Notes: a model not told the origin generated them from the letters alone. A stretch of 64,000 bases of DNA from Pseudoduganella ginsengisoli (GCF_009720865.1 NZ_WNLA01000003.1:124001-188000); one strand, 5' to 3'; counted from the stretch's first letter, positions 9,389 to 19,276 are shown. Numbers and translations: made by a program.

Positions 9389-10612
9389 ATGGCCACATCA
9401 AGCAACGCAGGCGGCGCGATCAAGGAATCCGTGTACGCATGGGAAGGCAAGGACAAGAGCGGCAAGACCGTGCGGGGCGAATTGCGCGCCGGCGGCGAAG
9501 CCGTGGTCAACGTGACGCTGCGGCGCCAGGGCATCATGGTCACCAAGGTCAAGAAAAAAACCTACCGTGCCGGCCAAAAGATCACGGACAAGGACATCAC
9601 GTTATTTACACGCCAGCTGGCCACGATGATGAAGGCCGGCGTGCCGCTGCTGCAATCGTTCGACATTGTCGGCAAGGGCCATGCCAATCCGTCCGTGGCG
9701 AAAATGATCATGGATTTGCGGGCCGATATTGAAACCGGTACCAGCCTGAACCAGGCATTCCGCAAATTCCCGCTGTATTTCGACCCGCTGTTCTGCAACC
9801 TGGTGGGCGCGGGCGAACAGGCCGGTATCCTGGAAGACTTGCTGACCCGCCTGGCGATCTACAAGGAAAAAACCCTGGCCATGAAGGCCAAGATCAAGTC
9901 GGCCCTGACCTATCCGGTGTCGATTCTCGGCGTGGCATTCGTCGTCACGGCCGTCATCATGATCTGGGTGGTACCCGCCTTCAAGGAAGTGTTTAAAAGC
10001 TTTGGCGCGGACTTGCCGGCCCCAACCTTGTTCGTCATGGCCGTGTCGGAATACTTCGTTAAATACTGGTGGCTGATTTTCGGCAGCCTCTTTGGCGCGA
10101 TTTACTTCTTCTTCCAGGCGTGGAGGCGGTCGCCCAAAGTCCAGCGTGCGATGGACGTCATCATGCTGAAGCTGCCGATATTCGGCGACGTGATCCGCAA
10201 AGCCACAGTGGCGCGCTGGACCCGGACGTTATCGACGATGTTTGCCGCCGGTGTGCCGCTGGTGGAATCGCTGGACTCGGTCGGCGGCGCGTCTGGCAAC
10301 ATCATTTATCTGGAGGCCACCAAGCGCATCCAGAATGAAGTGTCCACCGGCACCAGCCTGACCGTGGCCATGCAAAATGCCGACGTGTTCCCTACGATGG
10401 TCACGCAAATGGTGGCCATTGGCGAGGAATCCGGCGCGCTCGACTCTATGCTGGGCAAGGTGGCGGACTTTTACGAAGAAGAAGTCGATGAAGCGGTGGC
10501 TTCGCTGTCGAGCCTGATGGAACCCATCATCATGGTGATTCTCGGTACCATCATTGGCGGCCTGGTCGTTGCCATGTATCTGCCGATCTTCAAGCTGGGT
10601 TCGGTGGTGTAA
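9389..10612 (+). CDS. pilC: Type IV pilus inner-membrane platform protein
   Basis: A 407-residue polytopic protein of the GspF/PilC family that couples PilB to pilus assembly. Two T2SSF domains are seen, starting FTRQLATMMKAGVPLLQSFD and WTRTLSTMFAAGVPLVESLD. The membrane segments are VSILGVAFVVTAVIMIWVV, WWLIFGSLFGAIYFFF and the C-terminal IIMVILGTIIGGLVVAMYLPIF. A TTG at 9383 is in frame, but AAGGA at 9375-9379 is better placed for the ATG at 9389. It begins 12 nt after the pilB stop. Confidence 0.96.
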   Translation: MATSSNAGGAIKESVYAWEGKDKSGKTVRGELRAGGEAVVNVTLRRQGIMVTKVKKKTYRAGQKITDKDITLFTRQLATMMKAGVPLLQSFDIVGKGHANPSVAKMIMDLRADIETGTSLNQAFRKFPLYFDPLFCNLVGAGEQAGILEDLLTRLAIYKEKTLAMKAKIKSALTYPVSILGVAFVVTAVIMIWVVPAFKEVFKSFGADLPAPTLFVMAVSEYFVKYWWLIFGSLFGAIYFFFQAWRRSPKVQRAMDVIMLKLPIFGDVIRKATVARWTRTLSTMFAAGVPLVESLDSVGGASGNIIYLEATKRIQNEVSTGTSLTVAMQNADVFPTMVTQMVAIGEESGALDSMLGKVADFYEEEVDEAVASLSSLMEPIIMVILGTIIGGLVVAMYLPIFKLGSVV

Positions 10613-10713
10613 GCCCTGCGCCACGTACTTTCCTTGCCAGCGGCAGCCGATGACTGCCGCCGGGCACCGGCATTTCACTTAATATACGAAAACACAACTT
10701 ACGGAACCTATCA

Positions 10714-11583
10714 ATGCAGGAACTCTTGCTGTTTGCCCCGCCCGCCACGCTGATTGCAGCCATTGCCGCGGGTATTTTTGGATTATTGATCGGCAGCTTC
10801 CTGAATGTGGTAATCCACCGCCTGCCCATCATGGAACAGCGGGAAACCGACAATGCCATTGCGGAAATCCGCGAAGAACCACTGCCCCATACGGACCGCT
10901 ATGACCTCGTGATGCCGCGTTCGGCATGTCCACACTGCGGGCACCAGATCACGGCGCTGGAAAATATCCCCGTTATCAGCTATGCGGTCCTGCGCGGCAA
11001 GTGCAGCCAGTGCAAAGCCGGCATTTCCATCCGCTACCCGCTGGTGGAAGCGTTCACCGGCCTGTTGTCTGCCGGGCTGGTATGGCAATTCGGCAGCGGC
11101 TGGATGGGCATGGCGGTGCTGCTGTTTGCTTACCTGCTGATTGCCATGACATTCATCGACCTCGACACGATGATGCTGCCCGATGCGCTGACGTATCCGC
11201 TGCTGTGGGCGGGCTTGCTGGTCAACGTGCAGGGCATGTTTGTGCCGCTGGACCAGGCCGTCATTGGCGCCGCGGCCGGCTATATGGCGCTGTGGAGCGT
11301 GTATTGGCTGTTTAAGCTCGTGACGGGCAAGGAAGGCATGGGCTATGGCGACTTCAAGCTGCTGGCCGCGCTGGGTGCGTGGATGGGCTGGATGATGCTG
11401 CCGATTATTATCATCCTGTCGGCCGTGTCGGGCGCCGTATTCGGCGTGATCCAGATGGTGATGGCGCGCGCCGGCTTTGGCTATAAATTCCCGTTCGGCC
11501 CGTATCTGGCGGCAGCCGGCCTGATTTCCCTCGTCTACAGGACGCCGCTGCAAGCCTTCCTTGCTGCGGTGCTGGGCCAGTGA
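10714..11583 (+). CDS. pilD: Prepilin peptidase / N-methyltransferase
   Basis: A 289-residue membrane aspartyl protease that cleaves and N-methylates type IV prepilins. The N-terminal cytoplasmic domain has the zinc tetracysteine C72-x2-C75 ... C97-x2-C100. Catalytic aspartates lie in the motifs FIDLD (residues 147-151) and GYGD (residues 210-213). About eight membrane helices are visible. The last codon overlaps the GTG start of coaE by four bases (GTGA), so coaE is translationally coupled to the pilus operon, an arrangement common in beta- and gammaproteobacteria. Confidence 0.96.
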   Translation: MQELLLFAPPATLIAAIAAGIFGLLIGSFLNVVIHRLPIMEQRETDNAIAEIREEPLPHTDRYDLVMPRSACPHCGHQITALENIPVISYAVLRGKCSQCKAGISIRYPLVEAFTGLLSAGLVWQFGSGWMGMAVLLFAYLLIAMTFIDLDTMMLPDALTYPLLWAGLLVNVQGMFVPLDQAVIGAAAGYMALWSVYWLFKLVTGKEGMGYGDFKLLAALGAWMGWMMLPIIIILSAVSGAVFGVIQMVMARAGFGYKFPFGPYLAAAGLISLVYRTPLQAFLAAVLGQ

Positions 11584-12212
11584 GCGCCTTCACTGTCGGC
11601 TTGACGGGAGGCATCGGCAGCGGCAAAAGCGTCGTCGCCAAGCTGTTTGCAGCCCGCGGCGCCACCATCGTCGATACGGACCAGATCGCGCACAGCATGA
11701 CGGGGCCCAATGGTCCCGCCATGCCAGCCATCGTCACGGAATTCGGCGCCCAGTATGCCGACGCACACGGCGCGCTGGACCGCGCTAAAATGCGCGCGCT
11801 GGTATTTTCCGATCCGACTGCCAAGGCACGGCTGGAAGCCATCCTGCATCCCCGCATCCGCGACGCGGCATTGGCCGCCGCGGCAGCCGCAACTGGCGCT
11901 TACGTGATGTATGACGTACCGCTGCTGGTGGAATCTGGGACGTGGAAGGAACGGGTGTCGCGGGTGCTGGTGGTGGATTGTCCGGAAGACGTGCAGGTTT
12001 CCCGGGTCATGGCGCGCAACGGGCTGGCGGAAAGCCAGGTGTTGGCCATCATGGCGAATCAGGCTACCCGGGCGCAGCGTGCGGCGGCAGCGGACGATAT
12101 CATCAATAATGGTGGCAAATTGGATGCATTGGAGGAACAAGTTGCCCATTTCCACGATTTATACCTGGCATTTTCTGCAGGAACGATAACAATACCATCG
12201 CAACGTTTGTAA
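11580..12212 (+). CDS. coaE: Dephospho-CoA kinase
   Basis: A 210-residue P-loop kinase for the last step of coenzyme A synthesis, phosphorylating dephospho-CoA at the 3'-hydroxyl. Walker A is [10 protein letters not shown] at residues 8-17, followed by the conserved DTDQIAH segment and HPRIRDAA. The lid region contains [21 protein letters not shown]. The start is a GTG overlapping the pilD stop codon. Confidence 0.95.
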   Translation: MSAFTVGLTGGIGSGKSVVAKLFAARGATIVDTDQIAHSMTGPNGPAMPAIVTEFGAQYADAHGALDRAKMRALVFSDPTAKARLEAILHPRIRDAALAAAAAATGAYVMYDVPLLVESGTWKERVSRVLVVDCPEDVQVSRVMARNGLAESQVLAIMANQATRAQRAAAADDIINNGGKLDALEEQVAHFHDLYLAFSAGTITIPSQRL

Positions 12213-12275
12213 TTTCGGCTAGCTTGGTTCAGAATCACGGAATTCTTTCAGGCCCATCTTTAGAGGGAAGTCATT

Positions 12276-13031
12276 TTGATTGTCTACGAATACCCTTTCA
12301 ACGAGCGCATACGCACGTTGTTGCGGCTGGAAGACCTGTATGAGAAATTCAAGTTCTTTGTGCACCAGGAACACCCGATGCAGCATCACGTCGCCCTCGC
12401 GACGATATTTGACATGCTGGAAGTGGCTGGCCGCGCGGATTTAAAGTCTGATTTACTGCAAGAACTGGAACGCCAGCGGCAAAGCTTGCTGAGTTACCGC
12501 TCAAATCCCAATGTCCAGCCTGAAATGCTGGATGCCGTGCTGTCGGAAGTGGATGCCGTGTCCAGCGCGCTGGTGGCGGCGCAAGGTAAAACTGGCCAGA
12601 ACGTCCGGGACAATGAATGGCTGATGAGTATTCGTGGCCGCACGATTATTCCGGGCGGCGCGTGCGAATTTGATTTGCCGTCTTATTATGCGTGGCAGCA
12701 GCGTTCCGCTGAAGCCCGTTTCAATGATATTGCCGGCTGGTTCGCTCCATTGGCGCCATTATTCGATGCGCTGGGGCTGGTATTGCGTTTGCTGCGCGAT
12801 TCCGGTGGCCCCGTGAAAATGATCGCAGGTTCCGGCAGTTATCAGCAAATGCTGCAAGGCAAGATTTATCAAATGCTGCGGCTGACCCTGGATGAATCGC
12901 TGGGTGCGATTCCTGAGATTTCCGCGAATAAATACATGCTGTGGGTACGCTTTACCACGCAAGGCGGCGATTTGAAGCCGCGGCCGCTGGAAGATGATGT
13001 GCCATTTGAGTTGACGCTCTGTAATTTTTGA
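12276..13031 (+). CDS. zapD: Z-ring associated cell division protein ZapD
   Basis: A 251-residue member of the ZapD (YacF, DUF1342) family, which crosslinks FtsZ protofilaments at the septum. Diagnostic segments are [19 protein letters not shown] at the N-terminus, [35 protein letters not shown] helices, and [17 protein letters not shown]. The start codon is TTG at 12276, set by a GAGGGAAG ribosome site at 12263-12270. It sits between coaE and yacG as in many proteobacteria. Confidence 0.94.
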   Translation: MIVYEYPFNERIRTLLRLEDLYEKFKFFVHQEHPMQHHVALATIFDMLEVAGRADLKSDLLQELERQRQSLLSYRSNPNVQPEMLDAVLSEVDAVSSALVAAQGKTGQNVRDNEWLMSIRGRTIIPGGACEFDLPSYYAWQQRSAEARFNDIAGWFAPLAPLFDALGLVLRLLRDSGGPVKMIAGSGSYQQMLQGKIYQMLRLTLDESLGAIPEISANKYMLWVRFTTQGGDLKPRPLEDDVPFELTLCNF

Positions 13032-13042
13032 AGTGAAGTAAT

Positions 13043-13216
13043 ATGACTGCCGTAGTGGAATGCCCGACCTGCTCCGCCAAAGTGGAGTGGACTGAAAAAA
13101 ACAAATACCGCCCGTTCTGCTCAGAACGCTGCAAGCAAATCGACCTGGGCGCCTGGGCCGAAGAAAAATACACGATTCCCGCCGCGCCGCCCGTCGATCC
13201 CAACGACGAAGAATAA
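13043..13216 (+). CDS. yacG: DNA gyrase inhibitor / zinc-ribbon protein YacG
   Basis: A 57-residue protein below the ORF-track length cutoff; I read it directly. It has the YacG zinc motif CPTC ... FCSERC, then [14 protein letters not shown] and an acidic tail DPNDEE. E. coli YacG binds GyrB and inhibits gyrase. It starts 11 nt after the zapD stop behind GAAGTGAAG. A strong bidirectional hairpin follows 14 nt downstream. Confidence 0.93.
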   Translation: MTAVVECPTCSAKVEWTEKNKYRPFCSERCKQIDLGAWAEEKYTIPAAPPVDPNDEE

Positions 13217-13230
13217 TTCCCAATACCAAA

Positions 13231-13280
13231 AAGGTGCCAGGGACTTTTTTTCCTGACGGAATTTAAGTCCCTGGCACCTT
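13231..13280. terminator. Bidirectional terminator, 16-bp inverted repeat
   Basis: Perfect arms AAGGTGCCAGGGACTT (13231-13246) and its reverse complement (13265-13280) flank an 18-nt loop. T runs follow on both strands. It separates the convergent yacG and mutT genes and belongs to the same family as 4704-4746. Confidence 0.8.
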
Positions 13281-13295
13281 TTTTCTTTTCCGCAA

Positions 13296-13312
13296 TTGGG
13301 GCCTGGCCCCAA
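13296..13312. repeat. Short palindrome of the GGGGCC(T/A)GGCCCC type
   Basis: TTGGGGCC-T-GGCCCCAA is a perfect 8+8 palindrome about one central base. A near-identical core occurs at 23821-23847, also between convergent genes. Confidence 0.65.
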
Positions 13313-13353
13313 AAGCACTATCGTTCGTATAGGCAACGATAGCCTTTGCCAGC

Positions 13354-13767
13354 TTACGGTAATGCTTGAGGATCGTGCCGGATTTGCTCCAGCCACTGCA
13401 GCAGCGGGATCGTGGCCGGCAGCAGCGGTTCGACGCCAACCGCCCCCTGCCACGCAAACGCTTGCCCTTCCAGGCTCTGCGGTTCACCGCTCCAGTCGCG
13501 GCTAATGTAAAAGTGCAGACGGACGTGTGCGTGTGGATAAACATGTTCCACACCGCACCATTCCTGCGCACTGTGGATAACCAATCCCAGCTCTTCGAGG
13601 AATTCCCGCTTCAGCGCGTCCAGCACGGTTTCGCCCGGATCGACCTTCCCGCCGGGAAATTCCCAATACCCTTCATAGGGCTTGCCTGCAGGGCGCTGGC
13701 CCAGCAGCACGTCGCCATTCGGCTTGACCAGCACGCCAACTGCCACGTCAACAATCGACCCGCTCAT
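13354..13767 (-). CDS. mutT: 8-oxo-dGTP diphosphatase, Nudix family
   Basis: A 137-residue Nudix hydrolase that removes 8-oxo-dGTP from the nucleotide pool. The Nudix box reads GGKVDPGETVLDALKREF followed by LEELGL, with all catalytic Glu residues. The C-terminal half (HVRLHFYISRDWSGEP, HDPQALP) matches MutT. The frame is open to 13959, but those upstream codons lie inside the ATPase gene; the ATG at 13767 overlaps the ATPase TGA (ATGA) and gives MSGSIVDVAVGVL. It is the third gene of argJ-ATPase-mutT. Confidence 0.92.
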   Translation of the reverse strand: MSGSIVDVAVGVLVKPNGDVLLGQRPAGKPYEGYWEFPGGKVDPGETVLDALKREFLEELGLVIHSAQEWCGVEHVYPHAHVRLHFYISRDWSGEPQSLEGQAFAWQGAVGVEPLLPATIPLLQWLEQIRHDPQALP

Positions 13768-14645
13768 GCCATCTTTCCCGCGTGATCCCGCGCAAATTGC
13801 CACGCCACGCGCCCCGAGCGGGAACCCCGCTGCAGCGCCCAGCGCAGCGCTTCGCCGCGCGCTTCTTCCACTTGCGCATCCGTGCAGCCAAAGTGCCTGA
13901 GCCAATAGCCAACGATGTCGAGGTAATCGTCTTGCTTGAATGGATAAAACGACAGCCACAAGCCAAAGCGCTCCGACAGTGAAATCTTTTCTTCCACGGT
14001 TTCGCCCGGATGCAAATCGCCGTCCTCGTCATGCTTGTACGTCGCGTTATCCGACATCCGCTCCGGCATCAAATGGCGCCGGTTCGACGTCGCATAAATC
14101 AGCACGTTATCCGACTGGGCCGACACGGAACCATCGAGCGCGACTTTGAGCGCCTTGTAGCCGCTCTCCCCTTCTTCAAACGACAAATCATCGCAAAAGA
14201 TAATGAAGCGCTCCGGACGCCCCGCCACCAGGTCGACAATGTCGCCCAGCTCATGCAAGTCTTCCTTGTCCACTTCAATCAGCCGCAAGCCATCGCCTGC
14301 AAAGCGGTTCAGGCACGCCTTGATCAATGACGATTTGCCGGTGCCACGGGCGCCCGTCAACAGCACATTGTTGGCCGGGCGGCCCGCCACGAACTGGCGC
14401 GTGTTTTGCTCGATCGCTTCCTTTTGGCGCGCGATATTGTGCAAGTCGTCCAGCGCAATAGTGGCCACGCTGCGTACCGGCTGCAGCTGGCTGGCGGCGC
14501 CGTGACGGCGGCGCCAGCGGTAAGCAAACGACAGGTTCCAGTCCGGCTCGCGCGGCGCCTGCGGCAAGATGGCTTCCACACGCGCCAGCACCGCTTCGGC
14601 GCGCACGAGGAACTGTTCGAGCGCGCTTGTACCCATGGCTGCCAT
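13764..14645 (-). CDS. DUF815 family AAA-type ATP-binding protein
   Basis: A 293-residue P-loop ATPase of the DUF815 family. Walker A is LLTGARGTGKSSL, Walker B-like FIIFCDDLSFEEG, followed by the conserved ATSNRRHLMPERMSDN and a C-terminal helical lid. The function of the family is unknown, although it sits next to argJ and mutT across Burkholderiales. The frame can start at 14678, inside argJ; I use the ATG at 14645, just after the argJ stop. Neither has a clear ribosome site and 14636 is also possible. Confidence 0.85.
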   Translation of the reverse strand: MAAMGTSALEQFLVRAEAVLARVEAILPQAPREPDWNLSFAYRWRRRHGAASQLQPVRSVATIALDDLHNIARQKEAIEQNTRQFVAGRPANNVLLTGARGTGKSSLIKACLNRFAGDGLRLIEVDKEDLHELGDIVDLVAGRPERFIIFCDDLSFEEGESGYKALKVALDGSVSAQSDNVLIYATSNRRHLMPERMSDNATYKHDEDGDLHPGETVEEKISLSERFGLWLSFYPFKQDDYLDIVGYWLRHFGCTDAQVEEARGEALRWALQRGSRSGRVAWQFARDHAGKMA

Positions 14646-14646
14646 A

Positions 14647-15885
14647 TCAGGAACGGTAATCCGCGTTGATGCTGACATAGTCGTGCGACAGGTCGCACGT
14701 GTACACGGTGGCCTTCGCCGCGCCGCGCGCCAGTTTCACGCGCACGGTGATTTCACTTTGCTTCATCACGCGCTGGCCATCTTCTTCCTTGTAGTCCGGA
14801 TTGCGGCCGCCATCTTTCGCGACCCACACATCGTCGAGGTACAGGTTGATCTTCGACACGTCCAGGTCATCCACGCCCGCATAGCCAATCGCGGCCAGGA
14901 TGCGGCCCAGGTTAGGGTCCGATGCGAAGAACGCGGTTTTCACCAGCGGCGAGTGGGCAATCGAATACGCGATCTTGCGGCACTCTTCCATCGACGCGCC
15001 ATCTTCCACTGTAATCGTCATGAACTTGGTGGCGCCTTCGCCATCGCGCACAATCGCCTGCGCCAGGAACACGGACAGTTCCGTGACAGCCGCCGCCAGC
15101 GCCTTGTATTCCGGCGAATCCACGGAATCGACCACCAGCGTGCCGGCGCCCGTTGCCACCAGCATGAACGAGTCATTGGTCGACGTGTCGCCATCGATGG
15201 AAATGCAGTTGAACGACTGGTCTGCCGCATGCTTGACCAGCACGTCCAGCACCGGCTGCGCGACTTTCGCGTCAAACGCCAGGTAGCCCAGCATGGTCGC
15301 CATATTCGGCTTGATCATGCCAGCGCCTTTGGAAATGCCCGTCAGCGTGACTTTGTGGCCCGCGATGTCCACCGTGCGCGAACCGGCTTTGGGCTGCGTG
15401 TCGGTGGTCATGATGGCTTCCGCCGCGTTGTACCAGTTGTCCGCCGCCAGGCCGGCTACTGCCGTTGGCAAGCCTGCCGCAATCTTCGCGACTGGCAGCG
15501 GCTCCAGGATCACGCCGGTGGAAAACGGCAGGATTTGCTGTGCATCGCAGCCCAGCAGGGTCGCCAATTCAGCGCACACTTGCTGCGCATTGGCCAGGCC
15601 GGCTTCGCCGGTACCGGCGTTGGCGTTGCCCGTGTTGACCACCAGCGCGCGGATCGGCTTGCCGCCGGCTTGCGCGGCGGCCAGGTTGGCCTTGGAAATC
15701 TGTACCGGCGCCGCACAGAAGCGGTTCAGCGTAAAGACGCCGGACACCGTGGCGCCATCGGCCAGGCGCATGACCAGCACATCCTTGCGGTTCGGCTTCT
15801 TGATGCCGGCTTCAGCAAAGCCGATCTCGATGCCTGCAACGGGCTTCAGGTCGGCTGCGACCGGGAGGGGGGAATTGACGGCCAT
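14647..15885 (-). CDS. argJ: Bifunctional ornithine acetyltransferase / N-acetylglutamate synthase
   Basis: A 412-residue enzyme of the acetyl-cycling arginine pathway. It moves acetyl from N-acetylornithine to glutamate and may also use acetyl-CoA. The precursor self-cleaves at a Thr in [11 protein letters not shown]; that motif is intact, so alpha and beta chains should form. Other family segments are [35 protein letters not shown] and [10 protein letters not shown]. An AGGAACC ribosome site precedes the ATG. It is the first gene of a three-gene operon with the ATPase and mutT. Confidence 0.96.
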   Translation of the reverse strand: MAVNSPLPVAADLKPVAGIEIGFAEAGIKKPNRKDVLVMRLADGATVSGVFTLNRFCAAPVQISKANLAAAQAGGKPIRALVVNTGNANAGTGEAGLANAQQVCAELATLLGCDAQQILPFSTGVILEPLPVAKIAAGLPTAVAGLAADNWYNAAEAIMTTDTQPKAGSRTVDIAGHKVTLTGISKGAGMIKPNMATMLGYLAFDAKVAQPVLDVLVKHAADQSFNCISIDGDTSTNDSFMLVATGAGTLVVDSVDSPEYKALAAAVTELSVFLAQAIVRDGEGATKFMTITVEDGASMEECRKIAYSIAHSPLVKTAFFASDPNLGRILAAIGYAGVDDLDVSKINLYLDDVWVAKDGGRNPDYKEEDGQRVMKQSEITVRVKLARGAAKATVYTCDLSHDYVSINADYRS

Positions 15886-16197
15886 GGGCGGGTTCCTCTG
15901 AGTGGAAAGATGGAAAAGCCGACATTGTAATGCCTGATGCGCGCTGCTGCCGCGATTGGCGTCGGATCCCGCGCCACCACCATGTCCTTATTTTATTTTT
16001 GCCATTTCAATACGGAGTTTCCACAAAAAATATCAAAATATTCATGAAATGAGGTGAAAAATGCCACAAAAATTAGAACTATCGTTCAGTTTTTAGACCG
16101 AATGGTTTAACCGGAACGCAAATTCCAATAAGGTTACGTCGCGCACGGCACCCGCGCGTGTCCGTACCACCCATAAATAAAAAACGAGAGCACACAC
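15886..16197. other. AT-rich intergenic leader upstream of the first porin
   Basis: This 312-bp divergent gap separates argJ from the accessory block and is clearly AT-richer than its surroundings. It holds one short ORF with a good ribosome site (16061-16096). I see no convincing -35/-10 pair or terminator. Confidence 0.6.
16061..16096 (+). other. 11-codon ORF with a strong ribosome site in the porin leader
   Basis: ATG at 16061 follows GAGGTGAAAA and encodes MPQKLELSFSF before a TAG. It could be a leader peptide for the downstream porin or chance. Confidence 0.25.
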
Positions 16198-17421
16198 ATG
16201 AAAAAACAACTGTTAGTAGCAGCTATCCTCGCGGCACTGGGATTCCAGGCGCAAGCTGGATCGCTGGGTGACGGCAACCTCAGCATCAGTGGTTTCGGCA
16301 CCCTGGCGGCAGCCAAGAGCGATAACGATACGGTGCAATTCACCCGTTACAACCAGGCCGTCGGCGTCAAGAAAACCCCGCGCATCGGCCTCGACTCCAA
16401 CCTGGGCCTGCAGGCAACGTACCAGGTCAATGACTGGCTGTCCGGCACCGCCCAGGTGCTGACCCGCAAGAACACCAGCCCGGAATTCACCACCGACCTG
16501 ACCTGGGGTTTCCTCAAGGCGAAGATCAACGATGAAGTCAACGTGCGCGTGGGCCGCGTGGTCATGCCGGCATTCCTGATTTCCGACTACCAGAACGTCG
16601 GCTATGCCAACACCATGATGCGTCCGCCGATTGAACTGTACGGCCAGGCCCCGCTGGAAAACATGGATGGCGCCGACGTCAATTACCAGCACGCATTTGG
16701 CGACACCAACGTGACCGCGCAAGCCTTTATCGGCACCGCGCGCGGCAAGCTGGTCGTGACCACGGCTGGCGGCGTACTGGCGCATTACCGCGCCCCGGTG
16801 GCCGGCGCCAGCGTGACGATCGAACGCGGCCCGCTGACGTTCCGCCTTGGCCATGCCTCGGCCAATATGCACAGCAGCGACCTGACTCCGATCAACAACC
16901 TGGCCGCCACCTTGAAAACCGTGGGCTTCGCGCAACTGGGTGAAGACCTCGGCCTGGTGCCAGGCAAGCGCATGACGTTCACGTCCGTGGGCGCCACGCT
17001 GGACTGGAACAACGTGCTGGTGCAAACGGAATATGCCCAGCGCCGCGCCAAGGAACCTGTGTACATCCCGCAAACCAATGCATGGTACGTAATGGGCGGC
17101 TACCGCTTCGGCAAAGTGCTGCCGTACTACGCGCACGCCGCATCGGAAGGCGCGGGCTCGAAAGTCACCGTGCCGGCCACGCTGGGACGCGTGCCCGCAC
17201 TGGCCGCATTGAATGCGGGTGTGAACAACTTGCTGACGGCCGCCGAGCAATCGTCCGACCTGGTCGGCGTGCGCTGGGACTTCGCCAAGTCAGTGGCGCT
17301 GAAAGTGCAGGTGGACCGCGTCAAGCCGAAAGTCAAATCCGGCGCCCTGACGGTCCCGGCGGGCTACACCCAGAAAGACAGCGTGACCGTCGTGGCCGCT
17401 GGCGTCGATTTCGTCTTCTAA
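16198..17421 (+). CDS. Outer-membrane porin-like protein, copy 1
   Basis: A 407-residue outer-membrane beta-barrel protein. The signal peptide MKKQLLVAAILAALGFQAQA ends at residue 20. The body has alternating beta strands, and the C-terminus VVAAGVDFVF ends in the aromatic residue needed by the Bam machinery. It differs from the Burkholderia-type porin at 57033. Strings such as LDSNLGLQATYQ, VRVGRV and SDYQNVGYANTMMRPP are shared with the second copy at 18040. It is 20 nt upstream of a short binding protein, suggesting one operon and a shared ligand. The substrate is not known from sequence. Confidence 0.82.
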   Translation: MKKQLLVAAILAALGFQAQAGSLGDGNLSISGFGTLAAAKSDNDTVQFTRYNQAVGVKKTPRIGLDSNLGLQATYQVNDWLSGTAQVLTRKNTSPEFTTDLTWGFLKAKINDEVNVRVGRVVMPAFLISDYQNVGYANTMMRPPIELYGQAPLENMDGADVNYQHAFGDTNVTAQAFIGTARGKLVVTTAGGVLAHYRAPVAGASVTIERGPLTFRLGHASANMHSSDLTPINNLAATLKTVGFAQLGEDLGLVPGKRMTFTSVGATLDWNNVLVQTEYAQRRAKEPVYIPQTNAWYVMGGYRFGKVLPYYAHAASEGAGSKVTVPATLGRVPALAALNAGVNNLLTAAEQSSDLVGVRWDFAKSVALKVQVDRVKPKVKSGALTVPAGYTQKDSVTVVAAGVDFVF

Positions 17422-17441
17422 GCTAAGGTGAGGTAATTCAC

Positions 17442-17855
17442 ATGCAAATCAAACACTTGATGGGTATTCTTGCCGCCGCTGCGCTGGCGTCCGCTACCCT
17501 GCCCGCCGCCGCTGAAACCGTGGTGATCGTCAGCCAGAAGAACCCGGCGACCCGCATGTTTGCGGAACAGGCATCCCAGTTCTTCCTGGGCAAATCCAAC
17601 ATGTTCACGCCGATCGACCAGGCCGAAGGTTCGCACATCCGCAACGAGTTTTATCAAAAGCTCACGGACAAGGATGCCGCCCAGGTGAAAGCGCTGTGGT
17701 CCAAGCTGGTGTTTACCGGCAAGGCCACGCCGCCGAAGGAGTACAAATCCAACGCCGAAGTGAAAAAAGCGGTGGCCGAAGATCCGAAAGCCATTGGCTA
17801 CATCGATAAGTCCGCAGTGGATGACACGGTGAAAGTCATCCTGACCTTGCCATAA
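17442..17855 (+). CDS. Short periplasmic PstS-like (half binding protein) domain, copy 1
   Basis: A 137-residue exported protein resembling one lobe of phosphate-type ABC binding proteins (PBP_like). A signal peptide ending near AAA is followed by the mature start ETVVIVSQKNPATRMF, then QFFLGKSNMFTPIDQ, LWSKLVFTGKATPPKEY and DPKAIGYIDKSAVDD. At about 114 mature residues it is far too short for the two lobes of a PstS (about 300 residues), and no ABC transporter genes are nearby. It probably binds or presents a ligand in partnership with the adjacent porin or the downstream kinase; this is inference. Confidence 0.75.
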   Translation: MQIKHLMGILAAAALASATLPAAAETVVIVSQKNPATRMFAEQASQFFLGKSNMFTPIDQAEGSHIRNEFYQKLTDKDAAQVKALWSKLVFTGKATPPKEYKSNAEVKKAVAEDPKAIGYIDKSAVDDTVKVILTLP

Positions 17856-17876
17856 CTGTAAGTCACAGAAATTGCC

Positions 17877-17905
17877 ACAACGTCCGGCCCTGCGCCGGAC
17901 GTTGT
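17877..17905 (+). terminator. Terminator after porin/binding-protein module 1
   Basis: A 12-bp perfect stem (17877-17888 with 17894-17905) with a 5-nt loop, 22 nt after the stop, is followed by CGTTT. It ends the first two-gene unit. Confidence 0.75.
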
Positions 17906-17936
17906 CGTTTAGGACAACAATTCGTTGAGGAAATAC

Positions 17937-17972
17937 CACATAGGCGCATCTCGCCCATAAGTTTCCTATGTG
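17937..17972. promoter_or_regulatory. Inverted repeat upstream of porin copy 2
   Basis: CACATAGG (17937-17944) and CCTATGTG (17965-17972) form 8-bp arms 20 nt apart, 68 nt before the second porin. It could be an operator or a leader hairpin. Confidence 0.35.
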
Positions 17973-18039
17973 CATGACAAAAACTCCGCTAAGGTGGCAG
18001 GCGTGCTATTTGGTGTAATGACTTACTTTTGGGGATGGG

Positions 18040-19260
18040 ATGAAACGACTGACACTGGCAACTTCCGTATTGGCTGCACTGATGGCCTTACCGCACGCGC
18101 AGGCGGCGATCGTCGATGACGGCAAACTCAGCATTAGCGGCTTCGGCACCATTGGCGTGGCGAAGAGCAATACCGACAAAGCGCAATTTGTGCGCTACAA
18201 CCAGGCTGAAGGTGTTGCCGATGGCTGGCGCCTGGGCCTGGACACCAACCTGGGTTTGCAGACCACCTACCAATTCACGGACCAGTTGTCCGCCACCGCG
18301 CAAGTCTTGACGCGCCAAAATACCAGCCCGACCTTCACGACAGACTTGACGTGGGCATTCGTCAAATACCGCGCCACCGATGAAGTCAACGTACGCGTGG
18401 GCCGCGTGCAATTGCCGACCTTCCTGATTTCCGATTACCAGAACGTCGGCTATGCCAACACGATGATGCGCCCGCCAGTGGAACTGTATGCGCAAGTGCC
18501 GCTGGAATCCATCGATGGCGCCGACGTCAACTGGCAGCATGCGTTTGGCGACACCAACGTCACCGTGCAAGCCGTGGTGGGCACGTCGTCCGGCAAGCTG
18601 TTCCTGCCGACCACCACGTCCGTCGCGAAATACCGCGCACCGGCCGCAGGCATCAGCATCGCGGCGGAACATGGCCCGGTCACCTTGCGCTATGCGCACA
18701 TGCAAACCACGCTGCACAGCGATGACATCGTGCCGATCAACAGCCTGACCGCCACCTTGGCCGCGGTCGGCTTCAAGCAGCTGGCGGCCGACTTCGGCGT
18801 CACGGGCAGCGGCAAGAAAATGAAATTCGACGCGGTCGGCCTGACGATGGACTGGAACAACATCGTGCTGCAGGGCGAATTCGGCGCCCGCCGCGCCATT
18901 GACCCGGTCTACATCCCGCAAACGGATGCGTGGTACCTGATGGGCGCTTACCGCGTGGGCAAATTCCTGCCGTACTATGCGCACGCGTCCGTCAAGGGCG
19001 CCAGCACGAAGATCAGCCTGCCGGCCGGCTTCCCTGCCAGCGGCGCACTGTCAACCGCCGTGCGCGGCTTGCTGCAGGCATCGGAGCAGGATTCCGACCA
19101 GATCGGCGTGCGCTGGAACTTTGCCAGCTCCGCTGCGCTGAAATTCCAGGTCGACCGCGTCAAGCCGAAGACCAAGACGGGGACGCTGATTTACGGTCCG
19201 GCCACCGGGTTGAAAGATTCGGTGACGGTGGTGGGCGCCAGCCTGGATTATGTGTTTTGA
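18040..19260 (+). CDS. Outer-membrane porin-like protein, copy 2
   Basis: A 406-residue paralogue of the 16198 gene. The signal peptide (MKRLTLATSVLAALMALPHAQA) is unrelated to that of copy 1, and the mature barrel shares long identical blocks, for example ISDYQNVGYANTMMRPP and HAFGDTNVT. It ends VVGASLDYVF with the outer-membrane C-terminal Phe. Divergence from copy 1 is spread along the barrel and concentrated in loop-like stretches. It is followed 16 nt later by the second short binding protein, repeating the module. Confidence 0.82.
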   Translation: MKRLTLATSVLAALMALPHAQAAIVDDGKLSISGFGTIGVAKSNTDKAQFVRYNQAEGVADGWRLGLDTNLGLQTTYQFTDQLSATAQVLTRQNTSPTFTTDLTWAFVKYRATDEVNVRVGRVQLPTFLISDYQNVGYANTMMRPPVELYAQVPLESIDGADVNWQHAFGDTNVTVQAVVGTSSGKLFLPTTTSVAKYRAPAAGISIAAEHGPVTLRYAHMQTTLHSDDIVPINSLTATLAAVGFKQLAADFGVTGSGKKMKFDAVGLTMDWNNIVLQGEFGARRAIDPVYIPQTDAWYLMGAYRVGKFLPYYAHASVKGASTKISLPAGFPASGALSTAVRGLLQASEQDSDQIGVRWNFASSAALKFQVDRVKPKTKTGTLIYGPATGLKDSVTVVGASLDYVF

Positions 19261-19276
19261 CCGGCGGAGGTGACAT

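Noticed and set aside
17948..17959. 12-mer ATCTCGCCCATA shared with 58737-58748
   Set aside because: Many 12-mers are expected to match by chance in 64 kb, and the flanks differ.
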